Assembly: GCF_013373865.1 (NCBI RefSeq) | Contig: NC_050474.1 | Span: 8,275,061 to 8,339,060 of the forward strand | DNA length: 64,000 nucleotides | Direction of reading: 5' to 3' | Origin: Monomorium pharaonis | Lineage: Eukaryota > Arthropoda > Insecta > Hymenoptera > Formicidae | Part shown: piece after piece, positions 44,158 through 55,848 of the stretch | Numbering within the stretch: position 1 is the first letter of the stretch | Layout: each line of letters begins with the position of its first letter | The notes under the pieces: generated by a model | Seen by the model: the letters and a program-made list of their open reading frames with translations, nothing else | Database searches by the model: none | What the model was told of the DNA's origin: nothing | Made by a program: the position numbers and the translations under genes

Positions 44158-44444
44158 AGTACCATAATAGATCCAAGTAATAATATAATATCATGGGAAT
44201 ACATTAAAGAACTACATAAATAAGAAAAAGAAAATTTTCATGTTGCTAGTAAACTACGCTCTGCGCATGTTAACTTTTTTAAATAGAAAATGAAAGTACG
44301 TCTAGCTGCACAAACGTTCAGTAAATCAGTAGCTAATGCTTTGCAATTTTGTAGCACTTTAAATTTACCACAATTTAAGAGATGTGAAGCAACTATTTAT
44401 TTTATTCGTTTAATAAACGACTTGTTTGATATTTTTAATAGCTG

Positions 44445-46537
44445 TAATATTAGACGACATAGTGATAGTCACACCGACGTTCGACGAGCACATAACCTGG
44501 CTGCAGCAAGTATTAGATATAATAAAATCCGCAGAGTTAACGGTCAATCCCGATAAATGCGAATTTTACAGATTGCAAGTAAGGTATCTCGGATTTATTG
44601 TGCAACAGAAAGGTTTAACCGTAGATCCCGAAGAAACGCGCTCTATTTTGGAACCGGCACCGCGCAACATAAAACAAGTGCGAAGATTCCTGGGTATGTC
44701 CTCTTGGTACCGTAAATTTATACCACAGTTCGCGACACTCAGTCAACCCCTAACGAGCCTTTTGAAAAAGGGCAGGCGCTGGGAGTGGGGGGAAGTTCAG
44801 GATTGCGTGTTCGAACAAATTTCGCGAACATTTAGTGAGGGCACCGACACTCGCATGTCCAAATTTTGAGTTACCGTTTATACTACAGACCGACGCGAGT
44901 TCAGTTGGTTTAGGAGCCGTATTGACGCAGAATATCAAGGATACCGAACGAGTTATTGCGTTTGCTAGTCGCGTATTGTCTGATCCCGAAAGGAAATATT
45001 CAGTAACCGAACAGGAGTGTTTGGCCGTGGTATGGGCAATACAGAAATTTAGACCTTACTTAGAAGGATATAAGTTTATTGTTGTTACCGATCACAGTAG
45101 TCTGCGATGGTTACATAACCTTAAAAACCCTACAGGCAGATTAGCGAGATGGGCTCTCGAGCTGTTGGAGTATGATTACGTTGTAGAACACCGTAAGGGT
45201 GCACTTCACCATGTGCCGGACGCGTTATCACGCATGTTCGAAGGCGAGAACGAAATTGTTGTGAACGCGGTGATGGACGTAGTAGATTGCGGAGACACGC
45301 GTGACGAGTAGTACCAAAAAAGCTTTAAAGAAATTGTTACCGACCCCAAGCGATACGGACATTGGAAAGTTGTAGATAATCAATTATATTTCCTGCGGGC
45401 CTGACCGGTGATTTCCGAGATAGTCAAGGATCTTGATCGATGGTAATTAGTGTTACCGCGAGAATCCCGCGTCCAGGCATTGCGCGAATCACACGACGCC
45501 CCACAGGCGGGACACTTAGGAGTTAAAAAAACATATCAGCGTCTCGCCGTCTCTTATTTTTGGCCTAACATGTTTCGCGATGTCACCAAGTATATTCGGG
45601 CGTGTGACACATGTCAACGCACTAAGGTAGAACAGGCTAGCCTTGCCGGATTGATGGGGCGTAGAGTAGTCGAAGGGTCGTGGGTCGTGGTGGCCGCAGA
45701 TATCGTTGGACCGCTACCGCGAAGTAAAGCTGATTTTCAATATCTGCTAGTCAGGATCTGTTTACCAAATGGGTAGAATGTAAGGCAATGAGAGCAGCTA
45801 CCGGCCCGAAAATTAGGGAAGCCCTCGAAGAGCTTGTAATATCGCGATGGGGAACTCCGAAAGTCCTGTTAACGGACAACGGTACCAAATTTATAAACAA
45901 AGCTATGAAGGATTTTGCCGAGGAGAATCGGATTACTCACGCGACGGTACCGCCATACTACACGCAAGCGAATTCGGTGGAACGAGTAAATCATATTTTG
46001 AAAACTATGATAGTTGCTTTTATTGAAAAGGATCATCGGGAGTGGGACATGCATTTGGCTGACCTTTGTTTTGCGTATAATACCGTCTCCCACTTGTCTT
46101 TAGGTACCTCCCCAGCGTTTCTGAACCTGGGACGGGAATTATTACCGAAAGAATTATTGCGCGATCGAAATAAGGATGCTACCGAAGTCGTTCCGTGTGA
46201 TACCGCCGATTGGTCGCAAAGAATGACAAGGTTGCAGACCGTTAGGCAATGGATTATCGATAACTTGGATCAGGCAAATCAGAGACAGGCACAGCGCTAT
46301 AATTTGCGCAGAAGATCTCGGGTATTTAAGATTGGCGAATTAGTTTTGAAACGACAACACGTATTGTCTTCGGCCGCGCAAAATATCGCAGCAAAGCTGG
46401 CACCGAAATTCCAGGGACCTTTACGAATACGAGTGATTTCTCCGTTAGTTTACAAGTTGGAGAACCTGGAGGGATCGCCCGTCGGCAAAATTTATATTCA
46501 AGACCTTAAGCTTTACGTTATCCCGATTTCCGATTGA
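44445..46537 (+). pseudogene. 5'-truncated gypsy pol: RT end, RNase H, integrase
   Basis: Begins abruptly at the RT active site (ILDDIVIVTP), so gag, protease and most of RT are missing. Follows with NPDKCEF, LGFIV, RRFLGMSSWYRKFIPQFA (to 44869), RNase H TDASSVGLGAVLTQ and TDHSSLRWLHNL (44835-45311), integrase zinc region HDAPQAGHLGVKKTYQRL ... CDTCQRTK and AADIVGPLPR (45450-45776), and core plus tail TDNGTKFINKAM, YYTQANSVERVN (45788-46537). Frame breaks lie near 44845, 45311-45450 and 45777. Distinct from the 4-13 kb provirus. Confidence 0.9.
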
Positions 46538-46555
46538 ATAGAAGTTACCGCCATT

Positions 46556-47068
46556 ATGATAAACGCCGATACGAGGCGCCTGTGGCGCCAATTCTACGCT
46601 CATCACCTTGCCGTGTGGCAGTATGTCCGTCAGCATGACGTGGGTTTCTGGACCTATTTAGAGGACACTGCGAGGCTGGTGCGGGCCGTGGTGGCCGAGT
46701 TCCCCCAGGTGAAAGACGAGGCCTTTGAGGCTCGGCCCGAGACCTACGACCGGGCCACGCAGGCCCCGGCACCAGAGCAGCGTTCAGTGGCGACTCAAAC
46801 CCCGAACATTCCGGAGAGGTACCGCCCCGCTTCCGCTGAAGTCAGCCCGACGCCTCCAAAAGCGAAGCGAAACCGCCAGGCCCCGGGCTGTTGGAACTGT
46901 GGTTCCAAAAACCACCGATATGCGGAGTGCCTCTTCGCCCGCAAGCAATCATTTTGCTTCGGCTGTCGGGAGCCGGATGTCACCGTGCGGACGTGCCGCA
47001 GATGCGGTCCCGCTTACAAGGATACCCGTCCTTACACAGGGCCCCGAGGACTGCGGGACCGGCAATAG
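46556..47068 (+). CDS. CCHC zinc-knuckle ORF downstream of integrase
   Basis: An open frame of 170 codons starts 18 nt after the pol stop. The N-terminal half is helical (RLWRQFYAHHLAVWQYVRQH ... RLVRAVVAEF), the middle is Pro/Ala-rich, the C-terminus has CWNCGSKNHRYAEC (CCHC knuckle) and a second Cys-rich unit CFGCREPDVTVRTCRRC. Knuckle ORFs usually precede pol; here it follows integrase. It may be a relocated nucleocapsid-like accessory protein. Frame intact, unlike pol. Confidence 0.7.
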   Translation: MINADTRRLWRQFYAHHLAVWQYVRQHDVGFWTYLEDTARLVRAVVAEFPQVKDEAFEARPETYDRATQAPAPEQRSVATQTPNIPERYRPASAEVSPTPPKAKRNRQAPGCWNCGSKNHRYAECLFARKQSFCFGCREPDVTVRTCRRCGPAYKDTRPYTGPRGLRDRQ

Positions 47069-47604
47069 TGGGACAGAATCGCCCTCGAACTTTTTCTTTT
47101 TTTTTCTTTCCTTTTTTTTTCTTTCCGTTTTCACGCTGATACCTTTTCTTGAGTATTACGTCGGGTTGTGTGGTTTTTTTTCCCTCTGGTCCCATTGTGT
47201 TACCGTACCATATTAAAGTATAGCCTGTTACCGTTTTTCTTGTTTGTTGTACTTGTATGACATTGTACAGAAAGTAAAACACCATAGATTTGCACATAGA
47301 TGGGGGCAACCCGGGTTTCGTTTTTCACTACTTCCTTTCTTTTAGGACCTCCTCGGGATGAACTGGGAATGCGAGACCGGTTTGTGACGCTTTGACTTAA
47401 TTTAAGGAAAATACTGTCGGATCTGGGAAGAGTTTTGAAGAAGTTTGACTGATAGAAAAGTCTCCTTTGTTCCTGTTTTAATTGTGTTGTTGCTCGACGA
47501 AACAGTGCCTCCTGTGTATTGGGGTACGTGAGCTGCCAGAGTGGTAGTCAGCCTTGGTCGCCGGGGTTCAAGACCTCTTCGGACCTTCCCAGGGAAGGGG
47601 GAGT
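47069..47604 (+). other. 3' untranslated part of the truncated gypsy and polypurine tract
   Basis: C/T-rich stretch at 47088-47130, then spacer, ending in AGGGAAGGGGGAGT (47591-47604) directly before TGTGACGTGG, which is a good PPT. No supported ORF. Confidence 0.6.
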
Positions 47605-48304
47605 TGTGACGTGGCGCGTCCGGCCACGCTCGTCACAAGGGCGTAAGCCCGACCGAGGGGGTCGGTCTAGGGAATATTCCTCGCCGAGCCGAGGGGGATA
47701 CGACTTTGTTGTTTTATTATCTTTTTTTTCTAGCTTCCGTGTTACCGTTTTTCACTTTTAGTTATTAGTTATTTAGAGTTAAGGCGCCGAGTATGGGCTC
47801 ATTTCAAGGATGTATCAGAGACGAAGGAGAAGCAGCCGTCGTGGAAGTTTTGTCGCGAGCTATCGACAGTGGACGAGGTGCCTCGCAAAGAGTTTCCTCG
47901 CCGAGCCGTGCGTCGCCCCTGAGCTACGAGGGTACCGGCCACGCAGGGATACCACGTTGCGGCATGCCGATTCTCTGGAAGGATCACGCCGAGGGCACGC
48001 CACCGGGCTGCAGACCGGGGGAGCGGCCGTATCGATGCCAACCGCCCGCCACCAAAATCGGTTCGGTCACGGCCTGGCCAGCCGGACCAGCCGAAACGGC
48101 AGGGCAAGAGAGATCTCGCCTGTGGAAGCCAACACGCGCTGATCATGGGAAATTTCGAGGGGTGAAGCGGCACAGCGATAAACCAAGGATCAAGTGTGGA
48201 TGTCGTTTCTGCACCCCCTCTCCGTATTTTTTCCTAACTCTAACCCAACCAATTTAAAGTTTTATTTATTATTTAAGTATGGATATCTAATTGACCACGT
48301 TACA
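47605..48304 (+). repeat. 3' LTR of the truncated gypsy element (700 bp)
   Basis: Ends TGTGACGTGG and CCACGTTACA form an inverted repeat, and a PPT precedes it. No 5' LTR exists in the window because the element is cut at 44444. The minus strand at 57594 downward starts with the similar TGTGACGTGGC and may be a relative. Confidence 0.7.
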
Positions 48305-48329
48305 ATTTCAGATTTCAAATTATGACCAT

Positions 48330-48377
<48 letters not shown>

Positions 48378-48390
48378 CTTTATTAATGAA

Positions 48391-49326
48391 TTACATTCTT
48401 CCTGAATAACATCTTTTAATATCAATAATAAATTGTTTGAAAGAATCTTCACCCAATTTTTGAACACGACGACGCCACAAAAATTCACACAAATGTTCTG
48501 CAATGCTCTCTTTGTGAATACCTCTACGTGATAAATGTTGACGCATCCATCGCCAAGAAGATTCAACATTCTGAGTGTCAGCACCAGTTTCAGAATCTAC
48601 AAAAAACTTGGAATGATTCACTGTTTTGTGAACATATCCATGCTTCTCCAAATCAATATAGCCCTTCCAGCAATCCGTATGAATCTCTGTTCCAGGCGCC
48701 ACATGTTTCTTGTTGTGCTACCGGCAAGAATAGTATCCTTATCTTTCTTGTTGTCCGAGCAAATTTCAAACCGATAATTAACAGAATGTCCTCGATGAAT
48801 CATTCCAAGAATCCACGTCCCCTCAACATCACGTCTTCGCTCATACTTCCGACGACCAATCTTACATTTATCTATTTCAACTACTTCACCAATACCTCCC
48901 AAAAGACCTTCTTCTTCAAAGTGCTCATCAAGTGCAACCATACAAATTTCTCGACAAAACGAGAATCTATCAGCCACAGTTTCAAGAGATATCTGCTGCT
49001 CATCAAATGCTGCTTTCTCAAATTGTTTGTTCAAACGTCATATTGACCGAAAAACAATATGTTATAAGGATACATACTGCAAGAGAAACATGGCATCTCT
49101 CAAACCACGTATCTCGAGCAACAGTTGCAGTATGTCGATATTTTCATTTTTTTACACAAAGAAATCGTCCACAAGCAAGTTCTGATTCTTGTAAAGCCAT
49201 GTATTTTTTATGAACTTTGCAAAATCTTTGCACTGGAGTTAAACCAACATCTCTAAGCCATTGAAGAGTTGAAGAACGATTTTGAAAAACAGACGCCAAT
49301 GTGAAAAAATTGTACGTTTTGTTCAT
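48391..49326 (-). pseudogene. Merlin (IS1016-like) transposase, near full length, broken
   Basis: From 49326 down: MNKTYNFFTLASVFQNRSST ... LQESELACGRFLC (helix-rich N-terminus), a stop near 49144, HTATVARDTWFERCHV, then after a frame change 49034-48720 with FCREICMVALDEHF, GEVVEIDKCKIGRRKYERRR (first Asp), GTWILGMIHRG. After another shift near 48715, GTEIHTDCWKGYIDL (second Asp), HSKFFVDSETGADTQNVESS (acidic residue), LSRRGIHKESIAEHLCEFLW. This is the DDE_Tnp_IS1595/Merlin order. A (TA)n tract at 48335-48375 abuts its end. TIRs not recognised. Confidence 0.85.
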
Positions 49327-49329
49327 CTT

Positions 49330-49750
49330 TTAACAATAAACTAAACAAAAATTAAAAAATAATTTCAAATAAGTGTTAACCTCGTTTATTTTTTCACAAA
49401 ATTACAACATATAAAATTGTTCAACAAGTATCCAAGTATTTCGTACGTACCTCTTGTATTTCCAAATACAAATACAAATATTTACAAGCATTTAAAAGAG
49501 AACAATAATTGATCTTGTTTTAGGCCTAAGCACGGAATGAAATGTCGCTTCGTGTGGAACGTCACAAACCCATGTGAAACAAAACAATTATTGACCTTGT
49601 TTGAAATTTTGCCTACACGCACACACACACACACGCGCGCACAAAGTAGGGGGGCCGTAGACCCTCCCCCTCTTACACCCACCCCTACAGTAGGCCCGTC
49701 CGCGCGCACGCGCGCGTATGTGTGTATACGAGTAAAATCCTGTTAATCAA
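49330..49750. other. Merlin flank with CA and CG microsatellites
   Basis: No gene. A CA/CG-alternating tract at 49615-49640 and a CG/TG-rich tract at 49695-49725 surround a C-rich patch. It may contain the eroded right end of the Merlin element. Confidence 0.4.
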
Positions 49751-50032
49751 AAATTAAAATTTTTTTACATAACTGCCAAAATAATAGGTTTACGTAAAAA
49801 ATGTATATAACCTTTTTTGTAGAGCTTCATTTTTTATTTGAAACTTTTTTCTCTAAAATCAATACTTTTAGAGATATACAGTAAAAATGTTTGCAACTTT
49901 AGGAAGTGATAAAGGGCAAACAAAGCTTTGTTGGCAAAAATTCTTTTAGGGACTTTCTTCTCTAATCAAGGGTAAGCTTTGGCAAAAATTTCAGCAAAAT
50001 CAGAGATTTCACCTTTTCGGAAGTACACCCAT
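49751..50032. mobile_element. Single end of a GGGTGTACTTCCGAA-type element
   Basis: The right end reads, on minus, GGGTGTACTTCCGAAAAGG, matching the tip of the long-TIR element at 14668. No opposite end is seen, so it is a truncated copy. Confidence 0.5.
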
Positions 50033-50320
50033 ATTTTCAAATCTACACGAACATACATTTGATCAAATTGGAATTGATAGTCATATTGTTCATTTGTTTC
50101 GAATAATCGTAATTAAATATATAAAAATTCGTTTACAATATATGTATAAAAATGCAACAGATCTTGGCAAAAGCAAACGACACTATTTTAATAAAATAAT
50201 CTTATTTAAAGGCCCATAATATGAACGTACACACACACACACACACAATTTAGGAGCGTCCCAGTTGCGCGCAGTAATAAACGGACACAGCAGGCTGAGT
50301 GAAACGGACACATACCATTA

Positions 50321-51200
50321 AGGCCTGGTCTACAATAGCTGGAATCAGCATGGAGTAAGAAGTAAGACTAGGCGTAAAAGGGTTAAGGCCTGTGGCACAC
50401 GCTTTTCGTAAGACGTAACAGTAAGGTTTTGACCAATCATATGCTCAATTTAGCCAGTTACAGTTACGGTTGCCCAATCCAATGCGTCGAAACTGTTGTA
50501 CCCCTCGTTGAAGTACGTTGGGGATCGCTGCCCAAGATCTCGCGAGGAGGGTTTTTAGTTACTCACACCGTTCTTTGTTTTGAACACTTTATTGTAATGT
50601 CTGTTTACAGTGTGCGGTTAGATCGCGATCCCGCAAGGCAGTGTCGTGGTTGTATATAATATAATGTTTTGTGTCGGCGATACACGACCCCGCAAAGCAG
50701 AATGTCTTGTGTTAAGCTCGGATTGTCGCTTCTGATTGACCCGTCTCTTGACGACTTCTGGTTGACCCTCATTGATCCCTCATTTTTTTTTGGCGGTTTA
50801 TATATCCGTTAATTCGGTAGTCGGGCCAAGAGAAGGGGAGAATTGCGTGAGGGCGTAAATCAGTCAGTATTCCAAAATTTTGCTTAGACAGCAAATGTTG
50901 TCTAAAGAGCATTGCGCTCGATGCTGACTGCTGCAGATGATCGACTTACGTCATCGGTGCTACTCACACCTTTCTTATTGGTATGAGTGTCACTCATAAC
51001 AAAACCTTGCTGTTACGTCTTATGGAAAGTGTGTGCCACAGGTCTAATCTAGTGTAAGAAAGCTGGCGTAAGGGCGTATGCGGAATAAATTATTTTTATT
51101 TTATCTTACTCCTACACTCCTGCTTTTCTTAACGCTCGGCCAATCACAGCGCAAAAAAAAATTATCTTACTCTTACTCTGACTTACTTCTTACTCCATGC
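50321..51200. mobile_element. Outer Harbinger-like MITE, right tip lost
   Basis: Left tip GGCCTGGTCTACAATAGC follows a TTAA; AGCATGGAGTAAGAAGTAAG at 50346-50366 pairs inverted with 51181-51201. The right end stops there and runs into an unrelated sequence. It is interrupted by the element at 50387-51044. Confidence 0.65.
50387..51044. mobile_element. Harbinger-like MITE, GGCCTGTGGCACAC ends (658 bp), nested
   Basis: About 45-bp inverted ends (GGCCTGTGGCACACGC and complement GACCTGTGGCACACAC) flanked by TAA on both sides (50384-50386, 51045-51047), the usual PIF/Harbinger duplication. No ORF of note. Confidence 0.82.
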
Positions 51201-51555
51201 TTTTTTTTTGCGGAAGGAGAAAAAATCTTCGAAAGACGCCCGGGAGGTCGTACTCCCGGGTGTGCGGAATTTCCTGCGGACACAACTCCAAAAGGCTCCG
51301 CCTTTGCAGGCAAGGACCTCCAGCGCCACACCCACAAGACCTACCCGCTAAAAAACCTCCTTCTGGCCTTGACCTACCTCCGCGCCACCGGGAAGAGAGC
51401 CCCGGGACAAAACAAATCATTACTTCAGTAACTTTCTTCCCACTAGTGCGCTATGGAAATAAATAAGTTCCTCCACAAATACAGAAACACGGGCCCCTAC
51501 CCTAACCGACTTTCGCCTATACCAAAGAACCCAATTTACTTCAAATTGGGTGAGT

Positions 51556-51827
51556 TTAAGTTTGACGTGGAGGAGGGACGGGAAGGGCCCGTCGAATTCT
51601 TTCCTCCTCCTCCTTGTCTTTCATAATCTTCTCACAAAAAACTGCCAGACCCCTCCACTTCTCCTCATCCACCGACATCTCGCTCATCACGTTTCGCAAT
51701 GCGAGATTGCCGCCAAAGATCTCGAACAATCCCGCTCTCTCCCCTTCCCATGCCGTACATCCTTCCAGGGCGTGCTGGGATGAATCCATCTCTCCCTCCG
51801 TGCAATGATCGCAAATGGAGCAAGAAA
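51556..51827 (-). pseudogene. C-terminal end of a non-LTR retrotransposon (R1/Jockey-like) ORF2
   Basis: From about 51827 down: a Cys/His cluster (CSICDHC ... SQHALEGCTAW), then GNLALRNVMSEMSVDEEKWR, GLAVFCEKIMKDKEEEERIR, stop. A C..C...H...C cluster followed by a W..V..F...VM..KE..ER tail is typical of insect R1/Jockey-group ORF2 ends. The RT domain is absent, so it is the usual 5'-truncated copy. Confidence 0.75.
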
Positions 51828-51849
51828 TTTTGTAACCGTGAATCGTGAA

Positions 51850-52930
51850 TCCTATTGGCTACGGATAGCCGCCGGAATTTAGGGTTCGCGCGGCGGGCTG
51901 ATTAAGTGAATAAACGGAGACAAGTGATATAGACTTAATACTACGGTTTATTGTAACTCTTCTAACTAATATATACAATTGTCCCTATCTAATATGTACA
52001 ATGCTTATCAACTAATATCTCGCTGTGAGAGGCGCGTAAGCGTGACGTTGGCGATCTTTATCGCGGTACGCAGGTGCGCGTGGTATCTTGATGCCGGTTG
52101 GCTGTGGCGGGCGTACGGCCCGTGTGTCGGTCGATCGGTACGCCGATTGGCGGTAGCGGCCGGTCTCAGTGATTGCGGCGCTCGTGTCGGATTGGTGCTT
52201 TGGTCTATGGTCGCGGCGGTGCGTGGCTGCGTGGTGCGGCGCGGAGCTCGGCTTGGTAGCCACGATGATCAGCTGTTGCGGCGATCAGCTATTGTGTACG
52301 GTGTCATCTCGCGTGGATGATCTTCCGCGGCGTCGGTTTCCCCACTACGGGGTCCCCGATCGGTCCCCATACGGTGTCAGGATCGGTCGCTCAGTGCGCG
52401 TACCGGGATCCGGGTGACGAGCGGGGCGGTGTTCTGCCACTCAATATGTGGCGCAAGGAAGCGCTCAGTACGCGCTAGCAAGGAAGCCGGTGCTAGGTTA
52501 TGTCGGCACTCAGTGCGTGCACTAGGAGTCTCAGTTCAATACGCTGAGAGGATCGGTCGGCTCACTTCGCTAGACCGGGGAGATCTCCGGTCAAATGGAG
52601 ATCGCAAAATATGCAAGAAGAAGTTGAAGCAGCCATGACTGGTCACTTGGATCAATCTAAAACTAAGACAACCCTTGTGACACCGGCTATACCATCGCTC
52701 CAAGATTGGTACGATAGCCTCTCTTACTCTAAGTCCCAAATCTAGGGAACTCATCTCGTGTAATCTCTCCTCCCATGCTTACTCGAACTATTGTAGATCA
52801 GGCCTAAACGTTTTCTCATTTTCCCTCTTCTTTTTAAATTTATTACTTTTAAACATTTCGTTTGCCATTCATGATATTTCTGATTAAATGATGACATTTT
52901 GAACCGAATTAAGATCAGTCTACGTATAAT
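51850..52930. other. Gene-free stretch, GC-rich 52010-52600
   Basis: No protein signature on either strand. A short reiterated phrase (cgctcagtacgcgctagcaaggaag / cactcagtgcgtgcactaggag / caatacgctgagaggatcggtcgg, 52450-52570) suggests a degenerate tandem repeat. Composition recalls an LTR read on minus (AATAAA-type near 51948), but no ends were found. Confidence 0.4.
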
Positions 52931-52932
52931 GT

Positions 52933-53550
52933 TGTTTGGGGCGGATTGAACGATACACAATTATAGAATGCAACAAATAGGCGTTTATTACAGAAAGACA
53001 ACGGAGGTGGGTCCAAAAAACAAAACAACAGAAAATTAAAGGTAAGGTAGAGGTAAGGGAGAGAAAAAAATTTAATTAAGAATTAATTAAAAATTAAAAT
53101 TTAATTAAAAATTTAAATTACAATTACAACAAAATTTAATTGTAAGATAGCGTCGGTTAGTATGGTCGCGGATTATGTGCTCTGGAATGAAAAAAGGTAA
53201 TTAGACGGAGGTGGCGGGTTATAAAGTTAGATGATGGAGAATTAGAAAGAGGAGATAGAGAAGATAGAGAGGAAATGAAGGGAAAGGAGTAGAGAAAGAT
53301 GGAAAGAAGATATGATGGAGAGAAGTGGCCTGGAGTGATGAGAAGGAAAAAGGAAAGATAAGAGAGGTTACAGAGAAGAAGAGAACAAAGAGAGGGTGCC
53401 GGAGTAAAAGGACGCAGGAAATGGTGGTGACGGAGACTAGGGTTACACGACAATTGGTTACACGACAATTCCCATAAAACTAGACGGGAAATTATTGGTA
53501 GTAACAAAAACTCCTAGCTAACACAATTTAATTTCTGGGGATTGGTAACA
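52933..53550 (-). repeat. Possible solo LTR
   Basis: Plus strand starts TGTTTGGGGCGGATTG and ends GGGGATTGGTAACA, imperfectly inverted (TGTT...AACA). On minus, AATAAA lies close to the 3' end (near 52983). A long purine-rich block fills 53190-53440. Flanking bases do not give a convincing duplication. Confidence 0.3.
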
Positions 53551-53749
53551 TTGTGTAAGTAGTAATCTGTTATATTTGCGGAAACTTTTGACATATGCGT
53601 GCGCGGTACGCGCATATGTAAAACAATAAATATTTTATTATTATAAATGTTAAAGACATTATGGTATTAATAAAAATAACACAAATAACTGAAAACATTA
53701 CATTATAAAGTGCATATAGATTAACAAGGTAAAAAAGTTGTGTTTTATA

Positions 53750-54131
53750 TCTAGACAGCACACAATATTTATAAAATATTAACAAAATATTTATAATAAT
53801 ATAATTATTTCAATATTTAATAAATATTTACTAAAATATTTTATAAATATTTTTGTGTTCTTAGATTGAACAGGTCATAAAGATTAATTATAGATATTAT
53901 AAAAATATTTGTGACATATTTCTGAATATTTACAAAATATTAATACAAATCTTTATTTTTTATTTACCATAAATAATGTATAAAATATTTAGTCTATATT
54001 TTAATAACATGTTGAATAAAGATTTTTTCTTCACGTTTATAAAATGTATAAAATATTAATATATTTTTTAAAAATAAGTAGAAATAAATATTTATGAATA
54101 TTTAGCACATAAATATTGTATGCTGTCTGGT
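53750..54131. mobile_element. CCCAG element 10 (382 bp), AATATTTATAAATATT-rich
   Basis: Tips (TCT)AGACAGCACACAA and complement (ACC)AGACAGCATACAA, slightly eroded, TA on both sides. Interior is variants of AATATTTATAAATATT. Very similar in design to element 1. Confidence 0.7.
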
Positions 54132-54937
54132 TATATGTACATATATATAAAAGTAAATAAATTATTATCATGTAATTAAACAATATTACTTTTTCAGTTT
54201 TGTGACATGCCTCTAATAGATAAACATCGAATCAAAGAATCAATTTGTCTTAATCGTCAACTGAAGAATGAAACCTGTAAGAAATAAATAAGGAAGAGAA
54301 GTACATGGAGAATAGATAAATATCAGATAAATAGTTAATATTCTTATAAAGTGGAAGATAATTTATTTATATGCGCACTGTAATTGTTGATGTTGTTGGA
54401 CCGATTCTTTCTTTCATTAATTTTTTATTTTATAGCTTTGGAATTGGAGATGGAATGCTTCTTCAAAAAATCGAGGATCGATTCATAAAAGAAACAATTG
54501 TTTGACAGATAATTGAAAACAAATATTAATAATTAATAAGAAAATAATTAACCGCTGCATAAGTATGTGTAATTATACATATTAAATATGTTATATATCA
54601 TGTATTTATTCGTCACAAACTTATATATATAGTTATACCTTGTCACTTTTTCCTCCGCGCGGGGGAAAGCCGCGAGCAAAAAAGGATAGCGCGACCACGA
54701 TAAACCGAGACGACGATAAAATATCGCCGTCCGAAACAACCCGCATGCCTGACTCCTCGCGCGCGAATCTCGGCGACACACGATCAACCGGATTGGGCGC
54801 CAGACGTGCTCGACGGCATGTCAGTTCGCGAGACTTACTAACGACAGTCTTAATTCGCGCGCGAAAAGACGGCTAGCTCTCCTAACGGCATGGCAGAGGG
54901 GCAGGGTCTAGAAAAGGGGCATACGGGGTGACCTTCT
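54132..54937. other. Gene-free spacer
   Basis: AT-rich to about 54640, then a GC-rich patch with CGCG-type words to 54890. I see no supported gene. Confidence 0.4.
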
Positions 54938-54940
54938 TTT

Positions 54941-55845
54941 GGACACGTAACGATTGGACACCGCTCGATTGGACACGCACGATTGGACACGCACGATTGG
55001 ACACGGCTCGATTGGACACCGCACGATTGGACACCACACGATTGGACACCGCACGATTGGACACCGCACGATTGGACACCGCATTATTGGACACCGCACG
55101 ATTGGACACCGCATTATTGGACACCGCACGATTGGACACCGCATTATTGGACACCGCATTATTGGACACCGCACGATTGGACACCGCACGATTGGACACC
55201 GCATTATTGGACACCGCAGTCTTCTAGTGAATAACATTTATATATCATATGACAGATTATCTAAGCTTAGAAATATCTGGCAGAAAAAAGCTTCAATTTG
55301 CCAGAAAAAAATTGAATTTTAAATATCTATATACGTATTTTTAGGAGCATCTCGTTTTGCGTGGAAAGTTTCAAACCTATGTGGTGCAGAAAATGCTCGC
55401 ACGCACACACACACACACACACACACACGGGGGGGGTGCAAGGGGGGCCTTCGGCCCCCCCTCCCGCACCCACCCCGTCCAAGTCGCTAACCCATGCAAA
55501 CTGTATTAGAAATCTGCATACACACACGTAAATGTGTGTGTGTGTCCAATTGTACGGTGTCCAATAATGCGGTGTCCAATAATGCGGTGTCCAATAATGC
55601 GGTGTCCAATAATGCGGTGTCCAATCGTGCGGTGTCCAATAATGCGGTGTCCAATAATGCGGTGTCCAATAATGCGGTGTCCAATCGTGCGGTGTCCAAT
55701 CGTGCGGTGTCCAATAATGCGGTGTCCAATCGTGCGGTGTCCAATCGTGCGGTGTCCAATCGTGCGGTGTCCAATCGTGCGGTGTCCAATCGTGCGTGTC
55801 CAATCGTGCGTGTCCAATCGAGCGGTGTCCAATCGTTACGTGTCC
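54941..55845. mobile_element. Foldback element with inverted minisatellite arms (15-bp unit)
   Basis: Left arm 54941-55218: about 19 units of (cg/tt)ATTGGACACCGCA. Right arm 55547-55845: the same units inverted. Both outer ends begin GGACACGTAACGATTGG and keep the same variant order for the first few units (CTCG, then two 14-bp units), so the arms descend from one inverted structure. Inner units differ in order. A 15-bp unit without stops makes all frames open, so the ORFs here are spurious. The spacer has a (CA)n tract and a G/C block around 55403-55485. Confidence 0.8.
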
Positions 55846-55848
55846 AAA

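Larger units (their letters stand above)
41030..44444 (+). pseudogene. P-element/THAP9-like transposase, central part (copy B), doubly interrupted
   Basis: Three coding blocks. 41038-41250: NGSPGINIEALNCIKEKA ... FHEMAIR, stop, MVEYDGLKYYGYVDFGFD, where the family normally has an acidic residue in (D)EM.I. 41863-42186: EALVF... WKIP, then LLLRFISTVHEYNIKVVAVT, FDGLIINFSM (second Asp), LLGANLNLSSFQTWF, LLKIIRNVLGEKCT. 44158-44444: NIISWEYIKELHK, stop, HVASKLRSAHVNFFK, stop, KMKVRLAAQTFSKSVANALQ, IYFIRLINDLFDIFNS. Order and motifs fit P/THAP9. Interrupted by 41255-41857 and by the LTR at 42187-44157, and cut off at 44444 by a gypsy fragment. Confidence 0.72.
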
